Shown: positions 26,412 through 35,329, counted from the stretch's first letter. The stretch: 64,000 bases of DNA from Streptomyces cellulosae (GCF_000721105.1 NZ_JOEV01000039.1:1-64000); one strand, 5' to 3'. Numbers and translations are program-made. Notes: generated by a model from the sequence alone, not told the origin.

Positions 26412-26816
26412 TCACACCTCCTCGGGTTCGGTGAGCAGCGGGTAGACGCCGTTCTCGTCGTGGTCCTCCCGACCGGTCACGGGCGGGTTGAAGACACAGA
26501 TGCAGCGGAAGTCCTCCTTGATCCGCATCGTGTGCCGCTCGTGGCCGTCGAGCAGGTACATGGTCCCGGGCGTGATGGTGTACTTCTGCCCGGTCTCGTC
26601 GTCGGTGAGCTCGGCCTCGCCCTCGACGCACACGACGGCCTCGATGTGGTTCGCGTACCACATCGACGTCTCCGTGCCCGCGTACAGGGTCGTCTCGTGC
26701 AGCGAGAAGCCGACCCGTTCCTTGGCGAGGACGATGCGTTTGCTCTCCCACGTGCCGGACGCGGCCCTCACGTGCCGGTCGGTGCCTTCGATGTCCTTGA
26801 ACGAACGGACGATCAC
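26412..26816 (-). CDS. ectC: L-ectoine synthase
   Basis: Cyclises N-gamma-acetyl-diaminobutyrate to ectoine. 134 residues, cupin fold, with [14 protein letters not shown] at the start, [24 protein letters not shown] (metal-site Glu), and [16 protein letters not shown] (metal-site His). GTG start with GAGGAGG 13 bases upstream. It lies between ectB and ectD. Confidence 0.97.
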   Translation of the reverse strand: MIVRSFKDIEGTDRHVRAASGTWESKRIVLAKERVGFSLHETTLYAGTETSMWYANHIEAVVCVEGEAELTDDETGQKYTITPGTMYLLDGHERHTMRIKEDFRCICVFNPPVTGREDHDENGVYPLLTEPEEV

Positions 26817-26870
26817 GGTGCTGCGATGCCTCCTCGGTGGATGTGCTGATGCGATGCGCCGGTCTGCCGG

Positions 26871-28142
26871 TCAGACCGTTTCGCGGACGGCGCGGGCCAG
26901 GATGCTCAGCCCCGCGTCCAGTTCCTCGGGTGTGATGGTGAGCGCCGGGAGGAGCTTGACGACCTCGCTCTCGGGACCGGACGTCTCGACGAGCAGTCCG
27001 AGTTCGAAGGCCCGCTTCGCGATGCGTCCGGCCCGGTCCTTGTCGTGGAACTCCATGCCCCAGACGAGCCCGCGACCCCGGTACTCCTTGATGTCGGCGA
27101 GGTTCTCCTCCGTGATGGCGATGAACGCCTGCTCGACCTGCTCGCCCCGCTTGCGGGTCTGCTTCTCCATCGCGGAGCCGTCCGCCCAGTACGCCTCCAG
27201 CGTGGCGGTGGCCGTCACGAAGGCGGGGTTGTTGCCGCGGAAGGTGCCGTTGTGTTCGCCCGGCTCCCAGATGTCCAGCTCGGGCGTGAACAGGCACAGC
27301 GACATGGGCAGGCCGTAACCGCTGATGGACTTGGACACGGTGACGATGTCCGGGGTGATGCCCGCCTCCTCGAAGGAGAAGAACGCACCGGTCCGCCCGC
27401 AGCCCATCTGGATGTCGTCGACGATGAGCAGCATGTCCTGTCGCTCGCACAGCTCCTTCAGCGCGCGCAGCCACTCCGGGCGGGCGACGTTGATGCCGCC
27501 CTCGCCCTGCACGGTCTCCACGATCACCGCGGCGGGCTTGTTGAGGCCCGAACCCTGGTCCTCCAGGAGCCGCTCGAACCAGAGGAAGTCCTCCACCGTG
27601 CCTTCGAAGTAGTTGTCGAAGGGCATCGGCGTGCCGTGCACCAGCGGGATGCCGGCCCCGGCCCGCTTGAAGGCGTTGCCGGTCACGGCGAGCGAGCCGA
27701 GCGACATGCCGTGGAAGGCGTTGGTGAAGGACACGATCGACTCGCGCCCCTTCACCTTGCGCGCCAGTTTCAGCGCTGCCTCCACGGCGTTGGTGCCGGT
27801 CGGACCCGGGAACATGACCTTGTACGGCAGGTCGCGGGGGCGCAGCACGTGGTTCTGGAAGGCCTCGAGGAAGGCCCGCTTGGCGGTGGTCGACATGTCG
27901 AGCCCGTGCGTGACGCCGTCCCGCTCCAGGTAGTCGATCAACGCCCGTTTCAGGACGGGGTTGTTGTGTCCGTAGTTCAGTGAGCCGGCGCCGGCGAAGA
28001 AGTCGAGGTACTCGTGGCCGTCCTCGTCGTACATGCGGCTGCCCTGCGCACGGTCGAAGATGACGGGCCAGCCGCGGCAGTAGCTGCGTACCTCGGACTC
28101 GAGGGTCTCGAAGACGCTGAGGTCGGGCTGGGTGATGGTCAC
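26871..28142 (-). CDS. ectB: diaminobutyrate-2-oxoglutarate transaminase
   Basis: Makes L-2,4-diaminobutyrate from aspartate semialdehyde with glutamate as amino donor. 423 residues, class III aminotransferase. Visible are FFAGAGSLNYGHNNP, FPGPTGTNAVEAALKLARK, IVDDIQMGCGRTGAFFSFE (Asp) and TVSKSISGYGLPMSL with the PLP Lys. GTG start preceded by GAGGAGCG. Second gene of ectABCD, 120 bp after ectA. Confidence 0.97.
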   Translation of the reverse strand: MTITQPDLSVFETLESEVRSYCRGWPVIFDRAQGSRMYDEDGHEYLDFFAGAGSLNYGHNNPVLKRALIDYLERDGVTHGLDMSTTAKRAFLEAFQNHVLRPRDLPYKVMFPGPTGTNAVEAALKLARKVKGRESIVSFTNAFHGMSLGSLAVTGNAFKRAGAGIPLVHGTPMPFDNYFEGTVEDFLWFERLLEDQGSGLNKPAAVIVETVQGEGGINVARPEWLRALKELCERQDMLLIVDDIQMGCGRTGAFFSFEEAGITPDIVTVSKSISGYGLPMSLCLFTPELDIWEPGEHNGTFRGNNPAFVTATATLEAYWADGSAMEKQTRKRGEQVEQAFIAITEENLADIKEYRGRGLVWGMEFHDKDRAGRIAKRAFELGLLVETSGPESEVVKLLPALTITPEELDAGLSILARAVRETV

Positions 28143-28220
28143 GCGAATCGCTCCTCGTTGCGTGGGGGATGCAGAGGGAGTGGCAGGGGGGTGGTCTGCA
28201 GGGTGGGGCGGTCAGGCGGA

Positions 28221-28271
28221 GGGAGTGGTCAGGCCCCGGGAGTGGTCAGGCCCAGGGAGTGGTCAGGCAGG
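28221..28271. repeat. 17-bp tandem repeat x3 spanning the ectA stop codon
   Basis: Units 28221-28237, 28238-28254 and 28255-28271 each begin GGGAGTGGTCAGGC. The ectA TGA (complement at 28263-28265) lies in one unit, and each other unit carries the same TGA on the minus strand. A looser copy of GGTCAGGC lies at 28210-28217. Confidence 0.9.
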
Positions 28272-28790
28272 GGGCGTGAGGGACAACGGCCCGATGCGGT
28301 AGAGCACTTCCGGGTCGTGCGGCCCGTCCGGGAACAGGTCCGCGTCGAAGAGCACCTCGCGCTCCAGCCGGGCGCCGTGGCGCTCGGCGAACGACGTGAA
28401 CAGGCGCTCCGAGGCGGTGTTGCCCGGGGTGATGGTGGTCTCGAGGGTGGTCAGCCCGCGCTCGGCGACGGTCCGCGCGACCAGTCCGTCCAGCAACGCG
28501 GCGGCGAGCCCGCGCCCGCGGTGCGCCTCGTCCACCGCCACCTGCCAGATGAGCAGGGTGTCCGGGCGGTCGGGCCGGACGTAGCCGGTGACGAAGCCGA
28601 TCGGTTCCCCCGACGCGTCGCTTTCGTCGCGTGCGACGGCCGACGTGGCGGCGAAGTCGCGACACCACAGCAGATAGCTGTACGAGGAGTTCAGGTCGAG
28701 GACCTTCGAGTCCCGGGCCATCCGCCACAGCGCGGCGCCGTCCGCCACCGACGGACGGTCGATTTGCAGGTCTGCTTGTGCGGCAGTCAT
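28263..28790 (-). CDS. ectA: L-2,4-diaminobutyric acid acetyltransferase
   Basis: Acetylates diaminobutyrate at the gamma nitrogen, the committed ectoine step. 175 residues, GNAT fold: LDLNSSYSYLLWCRDFAATS is diagnostic, and VDEAHRGRGLAAALLDGLV is the acetyl-CoA motif. First gene of ectABCD. No Shine-Dalgarno is visible before this ATG (the preceding bases are ATTCATTTCGC), so the message may be leaderless or weakly initiated; an out-of-frame ATG lies at 28827. Confidence 0.95.
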   Translation of the reverse strand: MTAAQADLQIDRPSVADGAALWRMARDSKVLDLNSSYSYLLWCRDFAATSAVARDESDASGEPIGFVTGYVRPDRPDTLLIWQVAVDEAHRGRGLAAALLDGLVARTVAERGLTTLETTITPGNTASERLFTSFAERHGARLEREVLFDADLFPDGPHDPEVLYRIGPLSLTPPA

Positions 28791-29093
28791 GCGAAATGAA
28801 TTTACCGAGGGAAATTGAAAAATGCATCGTCGGGTGGGGTTACGTCCGGACGCCGATTGTGTTATCGCGTGGGCACGTGCGGAGGCACGCGCGGAGGTAT
28901 GTGCTGTTTTGACCCGAACATATATGAATAAATGGGACGCGCTGTGTAACGCGTCACAGCCATGTAACCTACACGAGATCTGCCCGAATTTCCCTGCTTG
29001 GCGTTCGCAGAATCTTTGCGTTTAGGTCGAGGAAAAGCGGGCAGAAGAATACGGGAAGCTACGCATTAATAGTTTCCCATAATTACCCGTGAA
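28791..29093 (-). promoter_or_regulatory. AT-rich control region of ectABCD
   Basis: This 303-bp gap is much richer in A/T than its surroundings and contains no gene I can support. It holds the candidate GlnR-like site at 28953-28968, a GCTGTG-N8-CACAGC inverted repeat at 28941-28960, and A/T runs near 28800, 28920 and 29060-29095. High-salt-induced ect promoters are expected here by context; I cannot assign -10/-35 boxes with confidence. Confidence 0.6.
28953..28968 (-). promoter_or_regulatory. candidate GlnR-type box upstream of ectA
   Basis: On the minus strand the sequence reads GTTAC-N6-GTGAC, close to the GTnAC-N6-GnAAC pattern used by actinobacterial GlnR. GlnR repression of ectABCD is reported in Streptomyces coelicolor (recalled, not checked). 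The site is about 165 bp before ectA and overlaps an inverted repeat. Confidence 0.4.
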
Positions 29094-29618
29094 TTATGCT
29101 CCGGTTACCCCGTCGATTCGCTCCCGGAGAATGTCAGCGTGCCCGTTGTGTCGTGCGTACTCCTCGATCATGTGGATGTACACCCAGCGCAGACTGACTT
29201 CCAGGCCGGCCATCGGTCCGTCCGCTATCCGCCCGAGGTCGTCCAGCGACCGCCCGGCGCACAGCTCCTCGCCGCGGGCGATCTCCCGCTTCCAGGCGGC
29301 GAGTGCGTCGTCGAGCCCGTGCTCCGGGTCGAGGGCGTATCCGTTCTCCTCGTACACCGGCGGTACGTCGAGCCCCGCGGCCACCCGCTGGAACCAGTTC
29401 CGCTCGACCTCCGCGAGGTGCTGCACCAGCCCGAGCAGCGTGAGCGACGACGGCTCGGCGGAAGCGGTGCGCACCTGCGCGTCGTCCAGCTCCGCGCACT
29501 TCAGCTCCAGCGTGGCGCGGTGGAAGGCGAGCCAGCTCTCGAGCATGGGCCGCTCCGCACCGGTCATGAGGGGGACGGGGCGGCCGTCGGGGAGGGTGAG
29601 AGGTGTGTCGGTGGTCAT
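29094..29618 (-). CDS. DinB-superfamily protein (DUF664, mycothiol transferase-like)
   Basis: 174 residues, four-helix DinB fold. The metal-binding His pattern is visible: [13 protein letters not shown] and [18 protein letters not shown]. Actinobacterial members transfer mycothiol to electrophiles or act as thiol-dependent hydrolases; the substrate here is unknown. Its 3' end abuts the ect control region. Confidence 0.87.
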   Translation of the reverse strand: MTTDTPLTLPDGRPVPLMTGAERPMLESWLAFHRATLELKCAELDDAQVRTASAEPSSLTLLGLVQHLAEVERNWFQRVAAGLDVPPVYEENGYALDPEHGLDDALAAWKREIARGEELCAGRSLDDLGRIADGPMAGLEVSLRWVYIHMIEEYARHNGHADILRERIDGVTGA

Positions 29619-29725
29619 GAGCCGAGCATGCCACGGGCGTTTTCGGCTCGACCGGCGTTTCGGACAAGGCCGTAGGGCGCGGTCGGCGTCTGGGCTGGGA
29701 GGAGTGGTCAGATCGCTGGCGGCAG

Positions 29726-29871
29726 AGCCGGCCGGTCAGGCGTCGCACAGCCGGCCGGTCAGGCGCCCGGCCGCACAGCCGGCCGGTCAGGTAGGCCGAA
29801 CAGAAGGCCGGTCACGCGCCCGGCCGCGCACCGGTCGGTCAGGCGTAATGCCGCACAGCCGGCCGGTCACG
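29726..29871. repeat. array of six GGCCGGTCA-type repeats
   Basis: Copies of a core close to AGCCGGCCGGTCAGG start at 29726, 29749, 29777, 29806, 29829 and 29857, spaced 23-29 bp, usually joined by GCG(C)...GCAC. Each core contains the palindrome GCCGGC or a variant. The array fills most of the 289-bp gap (29619-29907) between the aminotransferase stop and dinB; no gene is seen there. Confidence 0.85.
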
Positions 29872-29907
29872 CGCTTGGCCGCACCGCCCAGGGGACCTCG
29901 GCCACCC

Positions 29908-31029
29908 CTACCGCCACGCCTCCTCCGCCGCCCGCAACGCCCCCTCCACGTCCACGTGCAGCCCCTTCGCGGCCAGCGCTGCGCCCAGCGCCGACAGGCT
30001 CGCCCGCACAGCGCCCCGGGTCGCGTCCACACCGTAGTGATTGACCCGGATCATCTCCTTGGCCAGCGCGCCGCCGCCCGCCGCCAGCGGCGCCGCCGGA
30101 TCCGACTCCAGCGCCCGGGCCACCAGCTCCGACGCCACCACGCCCGACGGTGCCCTCAGCGTCGTGGCGACCGGGGCCGCGTCCCGGTCCTCGTACACGT
30201 ACGGCTCCAGGCCCCCGCCCAGCGCCCGGGCGCCCGCGCGGGTCGCCGAGGCCGCGCGGCGGTGCCGGGCCGTCACCGCGTCCAGACCGTCCGCCTCGAT
30301 CCGCTCCACGCACGCCTCCAGCGCCAGCATCTCCAACTGGGCCGGTGCGTGCGGCAGTGCCGTGCGGCCGCCGTCGAGCCACCGCTCCTTCCAGTCCAGC
30401 AGCGAGAGGTACGACCGTCGCGGCGCCCTGGGGTTCGCCGCCATCCGCGCCCACGCCCGCGCGCTCACCGACACCGCCGACACACCCGCCGGCCCGCCCA
30501 TCGCCTTCTGCGCCCCGATCACGCACAGGTCCACGCCCCACGCGTCCGGCAGCACCGGCTCGGCCCCGACCGACGCGACGGCGTCCAGGTAGAAGAGGGC
30601 ACCCCGCTCCCGTACGACCTCGCCGATCTCCGCGACCGGGTTGGTGTTGCCGGTGGCGGCCTCCGCGTGGACCAGGGACACGAAGTCGATCTCCGGGTGC
30701 TCGGCGAAGGACTCCCGGATCTGCTCGGCGGTGACCGCCGTGTGGAAGGGCACCGCGAGGTCGATCACCGTGGCGCCGCAGTCCCGCAGCCAGTTCCCGA
30801 AGGTCTGCCCGTAGGGGCCGGTGATGACGTTCAGTGCCGTCGTGCCGGGACCGGCGGTCGCACGGATCGCGCCCTCCAGCGGCAGCAGCGCCTCGCCCTG
30901 CATGATCACGACGTCCTGCTCGGTGCGCAGCAGCCGCGCCACACGGTCCTCGACGGACGCGAAGCGCGCCGCGGTCAACGGGGCCAGATCCAGGAACGGG
31001 TGCGTCACGGCGGTGCTCTCTTCACTCAC
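29908..31029 (-). CDS. class V aminotransferase (alanine-glyoxylate/serine-pyruvate type)
   Basis: 373 residues. Marks of the alanine-glyoxylate aminotransferase branch: THPFLDLAPLTAARFASVEDRVARLL at the start, YLDAVASVGAEP (Asp), and DLCVIGAQKAMGGPAGVSAVSVS with the PLP Lys. It probably moves amino groups between small amino and keto acids. Start choice is uncertain: GTG at 31029, or TTG at 31035; the surrounding 20 bases are tandemly triplicated, so three near-identical GTGAGTGAAG-like starts exist. Confidence 0.83.
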   Translation of the reverse strand: MSEESTAVTHPFLDLAPLTAARFASVEDRVARLLRTEQDVVIMQGEALLPLEGAIRATAGPGTTALNVITGPYGQTFGNWLRDCGATVIDLAVPFHTAVTAEQIRESFAEHPEIDFVSLVHAEAATGNTNPVAEIGEVVRERGALFYLDAVASVGAEPVLPDAWGVDLCVIGAQKAMGGPAGVSAVSVSARAWARMAANPRAPRRSYLSLLDWKERWLDGGRTALPHAPAQLEMLALEACVERIEADGLDAVTARHRRAASATRAGARALGGGLEPYVYEDRDAAPVATTLRAPSGVVASELVARALESDPAAPLAAGGGALAKEMIRVNHYGVDATRGAVRASLSALGAALAAKGLHVDVEGALRAAEEAWR

Positions 31030-31082
31030 GGACAACGAGCTTCACTCACGGGGTAACGAGTCTCACTCGCGGGGTAGACGAG
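31021..31082. repeat. 20-22-bp tandem repeat x3 over the aminotransferase start
   Basis: Units begin TTCACTCACGG (31021), TTCACTCACGG (31041) and CTCACTCGCGG (31062), each ending ACGAG. On the minus strand each carries a start-codon-like GTGAGTGAAG or variant. Confidence 0.85.
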
Positions 31083-31178
31083 ACGAGGGTAACCGGCCTC
31101 CTCGTACGTCCGGGCGCCTGCGGTGTTGTCCGAGGACCTGCGACTTCTTAGGTCGGAGAGCTCTGTAGCCATCGGATT

Positions 31179-31197
31179 GGTTTGAGCAACTCAAACC
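31179..31197. promoter_or_regulatory. operator-like perfect inverted repeat GGTTTGAG-CAA-CTCAAACC
   Basis: Perfect 8-bp arms around three bases, overlapping the -35 region of the transporter promoter. The TTGA-N5-TCAA core is reminiscent of MarR-type operators, but the regulator is unknown. Confidence 0.75.
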
Positions 31198-31209
31198 TTT
31201 CCTTATAAT
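31181..31209 (+). promoter_or_regulatory. vegetative promoter of the amino acid ABC operon
   Basis: TATAAT at 31204-31209 is a consensus -10, unusual in this GC-rich DNA; TTTGAG at 31181-31186 gives a -35 with a 17-bp spacer. Start of the substrate-binding gene follows 42 bases later. Confidence 0.75.
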
Positions 31210-31251
31210 CGGACCCCAGCATTCCCCAAGATCCCCACAGGAAGGCCCGCC

Positions 31252-32103
31252 GTGAACACGCTCCTCGGGCGCCGGACCCGCGTCCTGGCCGCCATCACCG
31301 CGACGGCCGGGCTGGCGCTCGTGTCCGCCTGCACCTCCACCGACGACGGCGGCAGCGGCTCGAAGACCGCCGCCGGCGGGGTCGAGGTCGTCAAGGCCGG
31401 GCGGCTCACCACCTGTACGCACCTGCCGTATCCGCCCTTCCAGTCGGAGAAGGACGGCAAGTATCAGGGCTTCGACGTCGCGCTGATCGACCTGGTCGCC
31501 AAGGACCTGGGAGTGAAGCAGGACATCCTCGACACCCCGTTCGAGAACTTCAAGACCGGCGCCTTCCTGAACTCCGGCCAGTGCGATCTGGCCGCGGCCG
31601 GCATGACCATCACCGAGGAGCGCAAGAAGAACGTCGACTTCTCCGACCCGTACTTCGACGCCACCCAGGCCGTCCTGGTCGACAAGAAGAGCGGTGTCAA
31701 CTCCCTCGCCGACGTGAAGGCCAAGAACGTCAAGCTCGGCGCCCAGGCGCAGACCACCGGCGAGGAGTACGTCCAGAAGAAGGGCTTCGACGCGGTCTCC
31801 TTCGAGTCCTCCGACGCCGTCCTCAACGGCCTGCGCACCGGCCAGGTCAAGGCGGTCGTCATCGACTACCCGGTCGTCCAGGGCTGGCTGAAGACCAAGG
31901 CCAACGCCGACGCCTTCAAGGTCGTGGACAACCTCAACACCGGTGAGCAGTACGGCTTCACGGTCAAGAAGGGCAACACCAAGCTGCTGGCCGCCATCAA
32001 CAAGGCGATCACGGACGCCAAGGCCGACGGCACGTACAAGAAGCTGTACGAGAAGTGGATCGGCCCGTACGACGCGTCCGCGGCCTCGCCGTCCGCCTCA
32101 TGA
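31252..32103 (+). CDS. polar amino acid ABC transporter, substrate-binding lipoprotein
   Basis: 283 residues. Lipoprotein signal with lipobox LVSAC (~21-25), then a type II periplasmic-binding-protein fold: [57 protein letters not shown] (family signature) and GYKxxYEKWIG-like end. Binds a polar amino acid or similar ligand outside the membrane. GTG start with AGGAAGG 6 bases upstream. First of three coupled genes. Confidence 0.93.
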   Translation: MNTLLGRRTRVLAAITATAGLALVSACTSTDDGGSGSKTAAGGVEVVKAGRLTTCTHLPYPPFQSEKDGKYQGFDVALIDLVAKDLGVKQDILDTPFENFKTGAFLNSGQCDLAAAGMTITEERKKNVDFSDPYFDATQAVLVDKKSGVNSLADVKAKNVKLGAQAQTTGEEYVQKKGFDAVSFESSDAVLNGLRTGQVKAVVIDYPVVQGWLKTKANADAFKVVDNLNTGEQYGFTVKKGNTKLLAAINKAITDAKADGTYKKLYEKWIGPYDASAASPSAS

Positions 32104-32936
32104 CCGCTCCCGCGAAGGCCGAGGACCCGCCCCGCAAGAAAGGGCTGACCCGGCGGCAGAAGCGCCGCCTGTCGCGCGGCGCTCAGTACGTCGTGTTCGT
32201 CGCCGCGGTGATCGCCTTCGCGGTCTCGGCGGACTGGGGGCGGCTGAAGAACCAGTTCGCGCAGGCCGACATCGCCGAGCAGATGTTCCCGGACGTCATC
32301 ACGCTGGCGCTGAAGAACACCGTGCTGTTCACCGTGTCCGGCTTCGCCGTCGGACTGGTGCTCGGCCTGGTCATCGCGCTGATGCGGCTGTCGTCGGTGG
32401 GTCCCTACCGCTGGCTCGCCGGGATCTACATCGAGATCTTCCGCGGCCTGCCCGCCCTGCTGATCTTCATCTTCATCGGCGTGGCCGTGCCGCTCGCCTT
32501 CCCGGGCACGGAGATCATCGGCGGCACCTACGGCAAGGTCGCCCTCGCGCTCGGCCTGGTCGCCGCCGCGTACATGGCGGAGACGATCCGCGCGGGCATC
32601 CAGGCGGTGCCCAAGGGGCAGATGGAAGCGGCGCGTTCCCTCGGGTTCTCACCCGCCCGCGCGATGATCTCGATCATCATCCCGCAGGCCTTCCGGATCA
32701 TCCTCCCGCCGCTGACCAACGAACTCGTCCTCCTCTTCAAGGACTCCTCGCTGGTGCTGTTCCTCGGTGTCACCCTGGAGGAGCGCGAACTGTCCAAGTA
32801 CGGCCGCGACCTGGCCAGTACGACCGCCAACTCCACGCCGATCCTCGTCGCCGGCTTGTGCTACCTGCTGGTCACGATCCCGCTCGGCTTCGTCGTACGC
32901 CGCATGGAGGCGAAGGCCCAGGAGGCCGTGAAATGA
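32100..32936 (+). CDS. polar amino acid ABC transporter, permease
   Basis: 278 residues, HisMQ-type permease with about five helices and the EAA loop [25 protein letters not shown] that docks the ATPase. The N terminus is a charged cytoplasmic tail ([15 protein letters not shown]). ATG overlaps the preceding TGA (ATGA), so translation is coupled. Confidence 0.93.
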   Translation: MTAPAKAEDPPRKKGLTRRQKRRLSRGAQYVVFVAAVIAFAVSADWGRLKNQFAQADIAEQMFPDVITLALKNTVLFTVSGFAVGLVLGLVIALMRLSSVGPYRWLAGIYIEIFRGLPALLIFIFIGVAVPLAFPGTEIIGGTYGKVALALGLVAAAYMAETIRAGIQAVPKGQMEAARSLGFSPARAMISIIIPQAFRIILPPLTNELVLLFKDSSLVLFLGVTLEERELSKYGRDLASTTANSTPILVAGLCYLLVTIPLGFVVRRMEAKAQEAVK

Positions 32937-33745
32937 GCGAGAACACTCCTGGGGCGCACCCGGAGATCCAGGTCCGGGGCCTGCACAAGTCCTTCGGCGA
33001 CAACGAGGTGCTGCGCGGCATCGACCTGGAGATCGGCCAGGGCGAGGTCGTCTGTGTGATCGGACCGTCCGGTTCCGGCAAGTCGACGCTGCTGAGGTGC
33101 GTGAACCTCCTGGAGGAACCCACCAAGGGCCAGGTCTTCGTCGGCGGGACCGAGTTGACGGACCCCGATGTCGACATCGACGCCGTACGCCGCCGGATCG
33201 GCATGGTCTTCCAGCAGTTCAACCTGTTCCCGCACGTGACCGTGACCGAGAACCTCACGCTGCCGCAGCGGCGGGTACTGGGGCGCGGCAAGGCGGAGGC
33301 GGCGAAGGTGGCCGCGGAGAACCTGGAACGGGTGGGCCTGGCCGAGAAGGCGAACGCGTACCCCGCCTCGCTCTCCGGCGGCCAGCAGCAGCGCGTCGCG
33401 ATCGCCCGCGCGCTCGCCATGGGCCCCGCGGTGATGCTGTTCGACGAGCCGACCTCGGCGCTCGACCCGGAGCTGGTGGGCGATGTCCTCGCGGTCATGC
33501 GCATGCTCGCGCACGAGGGCATGACGATGATGGTCGTCACCCACGAGATGACCTTCGCCCGCGAGGTCGCCGACCGGGTCGTCTTCATGGACGGCGGAGT
33601 GATCGTCGAGGACGGCACCCCCGAGCAGGTCATCGGCGACCCCCGCCACGAACGCACCCGCCACTTCCTCTCCCGCCTCCTCGACCCGGCGATGGCCGAG
33701 GTGGAGGAGGGGAGGCCGGACCAGGTGGGCGAGGCTGGGCGGTAG
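32933..33745 (+). CDS. polar amino acid ABC transporter, ATP-binding protein (GlnQ type)
   Basis: 270 residues: Walker [11 protein letters not shown]-loop [13 protein letters not shown], signature LSGGQQQR, Walker [16 protein letters not shown]-loop VVTHE. The sequence [20 protein letters not shown] is typical of amino acid importers. ATGA overlap with the permease completes the operon. Confidence 0.95.
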   Translation: MSENTPGAHPEIQVRGLHKSFGDNEVLRGIDLEIGQGEVVCVIGPSGSGKSTLLRCVNLLEEPTKGQVFVGGTELTDPDVDIDAVRRRIGMVFQQFNLFPHVTVTENLTLPQRRVLGRGKAEAAKVAAENLERVGLAEKANAYPASLSGGQQQRVAIARALAMGPAVMLFDEPTSALDPELVGDVLAVMRMLAHEGMTMMVVTHEMTFAREVADRVVFMDGGVIVEDGTPEQVIGDPRHERTRHFLSRLLDPAMAEVEEGRPDQVGEAGR

Positions 33746-33763
33746 CTCACTAGGGTGCCGTAC

Positions 33764-34855
33764 ATGAGCGATCAGGCGGTGCTGCACGTGAAGGGCAGGG
33801 TCCTCATCGGACCCGAGGACGTCCGCGACGAACTGTGGGTGGTCGACGGCCGTATCTCCTACGACTGTCCCCTCCTTGCCCGTGACGTCCGTACGGTGGA
33901 GGGCTGGGCGCTGCCGGGCCTGGTCGACGCGCACTGTCACGTGGGCCTGGGTCCGCACGGCCCGGTGGACGAGGACGTGGCCGAGAAGCAGGCGCTGACC
34001 GACCGCGAGGCCGGCACCCTGCTGATCCGCGACGCGGGTTCGCCCTCCGACACCCGCTGGATCGACGACCGCGAGGACCTCCCGAAGATCATCCGGGCGG
34101 GCCGGCACATCGCCCGCACCCGACGCTACATCCGTGGTTTCGCGCACGAGATCGAACCGGAGGACCTGGTCGCGTACGTCGCCCGGGAGGCCCGCCGCGG
34201 CGACGGCTGGGTCAAGCTGGTCGGCGACTGGATCGACCGCGAGGTGGGTGACCTGACGCCCAGCTGGCCCCGGGAGGCGGCCGAGGCCGCGATCGCGGAG
34301 GCACACCGCCTGGGCGCCCGCGTGACGGCCCACTGCTTCGCGGAGTCGTCCCTGCGCGACCTGGTGGAGTCGGGCATCGACTGCGTCGAACACGCGACGG
34401 GCCTGACGGACGACCTGATCCCGCTGTTCGCGTCGCGGGGGGTGGCCATCGTCCCGACGCTCGTCAACATCGCGACGTTCCCGAAGCTGGCCGAGGGCGG
34501 CGAGTCCAAGTTCCCCCGCTGGTCGGCCCACATGCGCCGCCTCCACGAACGCCGCTACGACACGGTCCGGGGCGCCTACGACGCCGGCATCCCGGTGTAC
34601 GTCGGCACGGACGCGGGCGGCACCCTGCCGCACGGCCTGGTGGCGGCGGAGGTGGCGGAGTTGGTGACGGCGGGGATTCCTCCGGTGGAGGCGCTTTCGG
34701 CGACGACGTGGGGCGCCCGGAAATGGCTGGGGCGGCCGGGACTGGAGGAGGGGGCGGCAGCAGACCTGGTGGTGTACGAACGGGACCCCCGCACGGATGT
34801 CCGCGTGCTGGGAGCCCCGCTGCGGGTGGTGCTGGAGGGGCGGGTGACGGGGTGA
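33764..34855 (+). CDS. metal-dependent amidohydrolase (imidazolonepropionase-like)
   Basis: 363 residues with the TIM-barrel amidohydrolase marks: LVDAHCHVGLG (HxH), a WVKLVGDW metal-bridging Lys segment, VTAHCFAE (His), CVEHATG (His) and VYVGTDAGG (Asp). Hydrolyses a C-N bond in a cyclic or peptide-like substrate, unknown here. TAGGGT at 33751-33756 sits like a -10 box for a leaderless transcript starting at the ATG, and no Shine-Dalgarno is present. Follows the transporter by 18 bases, so the product may relate to the imported compound. Confidence 0.87.
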   Translation: MSDQAVLHVKGRVLIGPEDVRDELWVVDGRISYDCPLLARDVRTVEGWALPGLVDAHCHVGLGPHGPVDEDVAEKQALTDREAGTLLIRDAGSPSDTRWIDDREDLPKIIRAGRHIARTRRYIRGFAHEIEPEDLVAYVAREARRGDGWVKLVGDWIDREVGDLTPSWPREAAEAAIAEAHRLGARVTAHCFAESSLRDLVESGIDCVEHATGLTDDLIPLFASRGVAIVPTLVNIATFPKLAEGGESKFPRWSAHMRRLHERRYDTVRGAYDAGIPVYVGTDAGGTLPHGLVAAEVAELVTAGIPPVEALSATTWGARKWLGRPGLEEGAAADLVVYERDPRTDVRVLGAPLRVVLEGRVTG

Positions 34856-34869
34856 GCACCGGCCGACAT

Positions 34870-35102
34870 CCGCGCGACATCTGGAGCCGGGGCTCAGGCC
34901 TCGCATAGCTACGGGCTGCCAGGTCCGGCGGCCGGGAGCGTGGGGCCCCCTTCGACGCGACGGCTGTGCCGACGCCGGGGGTCGGTTGCTCCATCGCCCG
35001 CGCGAATGTCGCATCCGACTGGAGGGCGGCGTCGAGGGCCGCGTCGGCCTGTCTGAAGTGAGTGCTGTGCGACCGGCCGAAGTCGGCCACGTCCAGCGTC
35101 AT
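34870..35102 (-). pseudogene. possible remnant of a polymorphic-toxin nuclease domain
   Basis: In the 538-bp gap 34856-35393 one minus-strand frame gives a protein-like stretch (ADFGRSHSTHFRQADAALDA, then LQSDATFARAMEQPTPGVGT) resembling the segment before the HNH/GHH nuclease core of secreted polymorphic toxins. The frame continues upstream of its ATG without a start of its own, and the nuclease core never follows. I read it as a decayed fragment, with low certainty. The rest of the gap, to about 35320, holds nothing recognisable. Confidence 0.3.
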
Positions 35103-35329
35103 ATCTGTGCCGTGCGGGTCTGGCCGCCGTGAGCTGGATCCTGCTGCCGCTGCCCGTGCGCAGTCGTCGGCCGGGTCCGAGTTCAGCGGCCATCGCCCAG
35201 TGAGTTCCGGACTGCGAACGAGGACCCGTACGTCGTCACGCCGTCCCGCCGCGGTCCCGTCGTCGTCCCGCCGCCTTCGCGACCGGCTGAGAGGCGCCGG
35301 CCGTCAACCCGCCTTCTGTGTCAGGACTG

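Noticed and set aside
28246..28827. Alternative frame starting upstream of ectA
   Set aside because: It overlaps ectA out of frame and its product has no recognisable domain; only its ATG position near 28827 is of note.
29726..29871. CRISPR array
   Set aside because: Repeats are only ~15 bp, degenerate, spaced 23-29 bp without unique spacers, and no cas genes are present.
34464..34855. Continuation of the toxin-like frame into a longer gene
   Set aside because: Past about 34908 the frame is antisense to the amidohydrolase and becomes Pro/Arg-rich with no nuclease motif.
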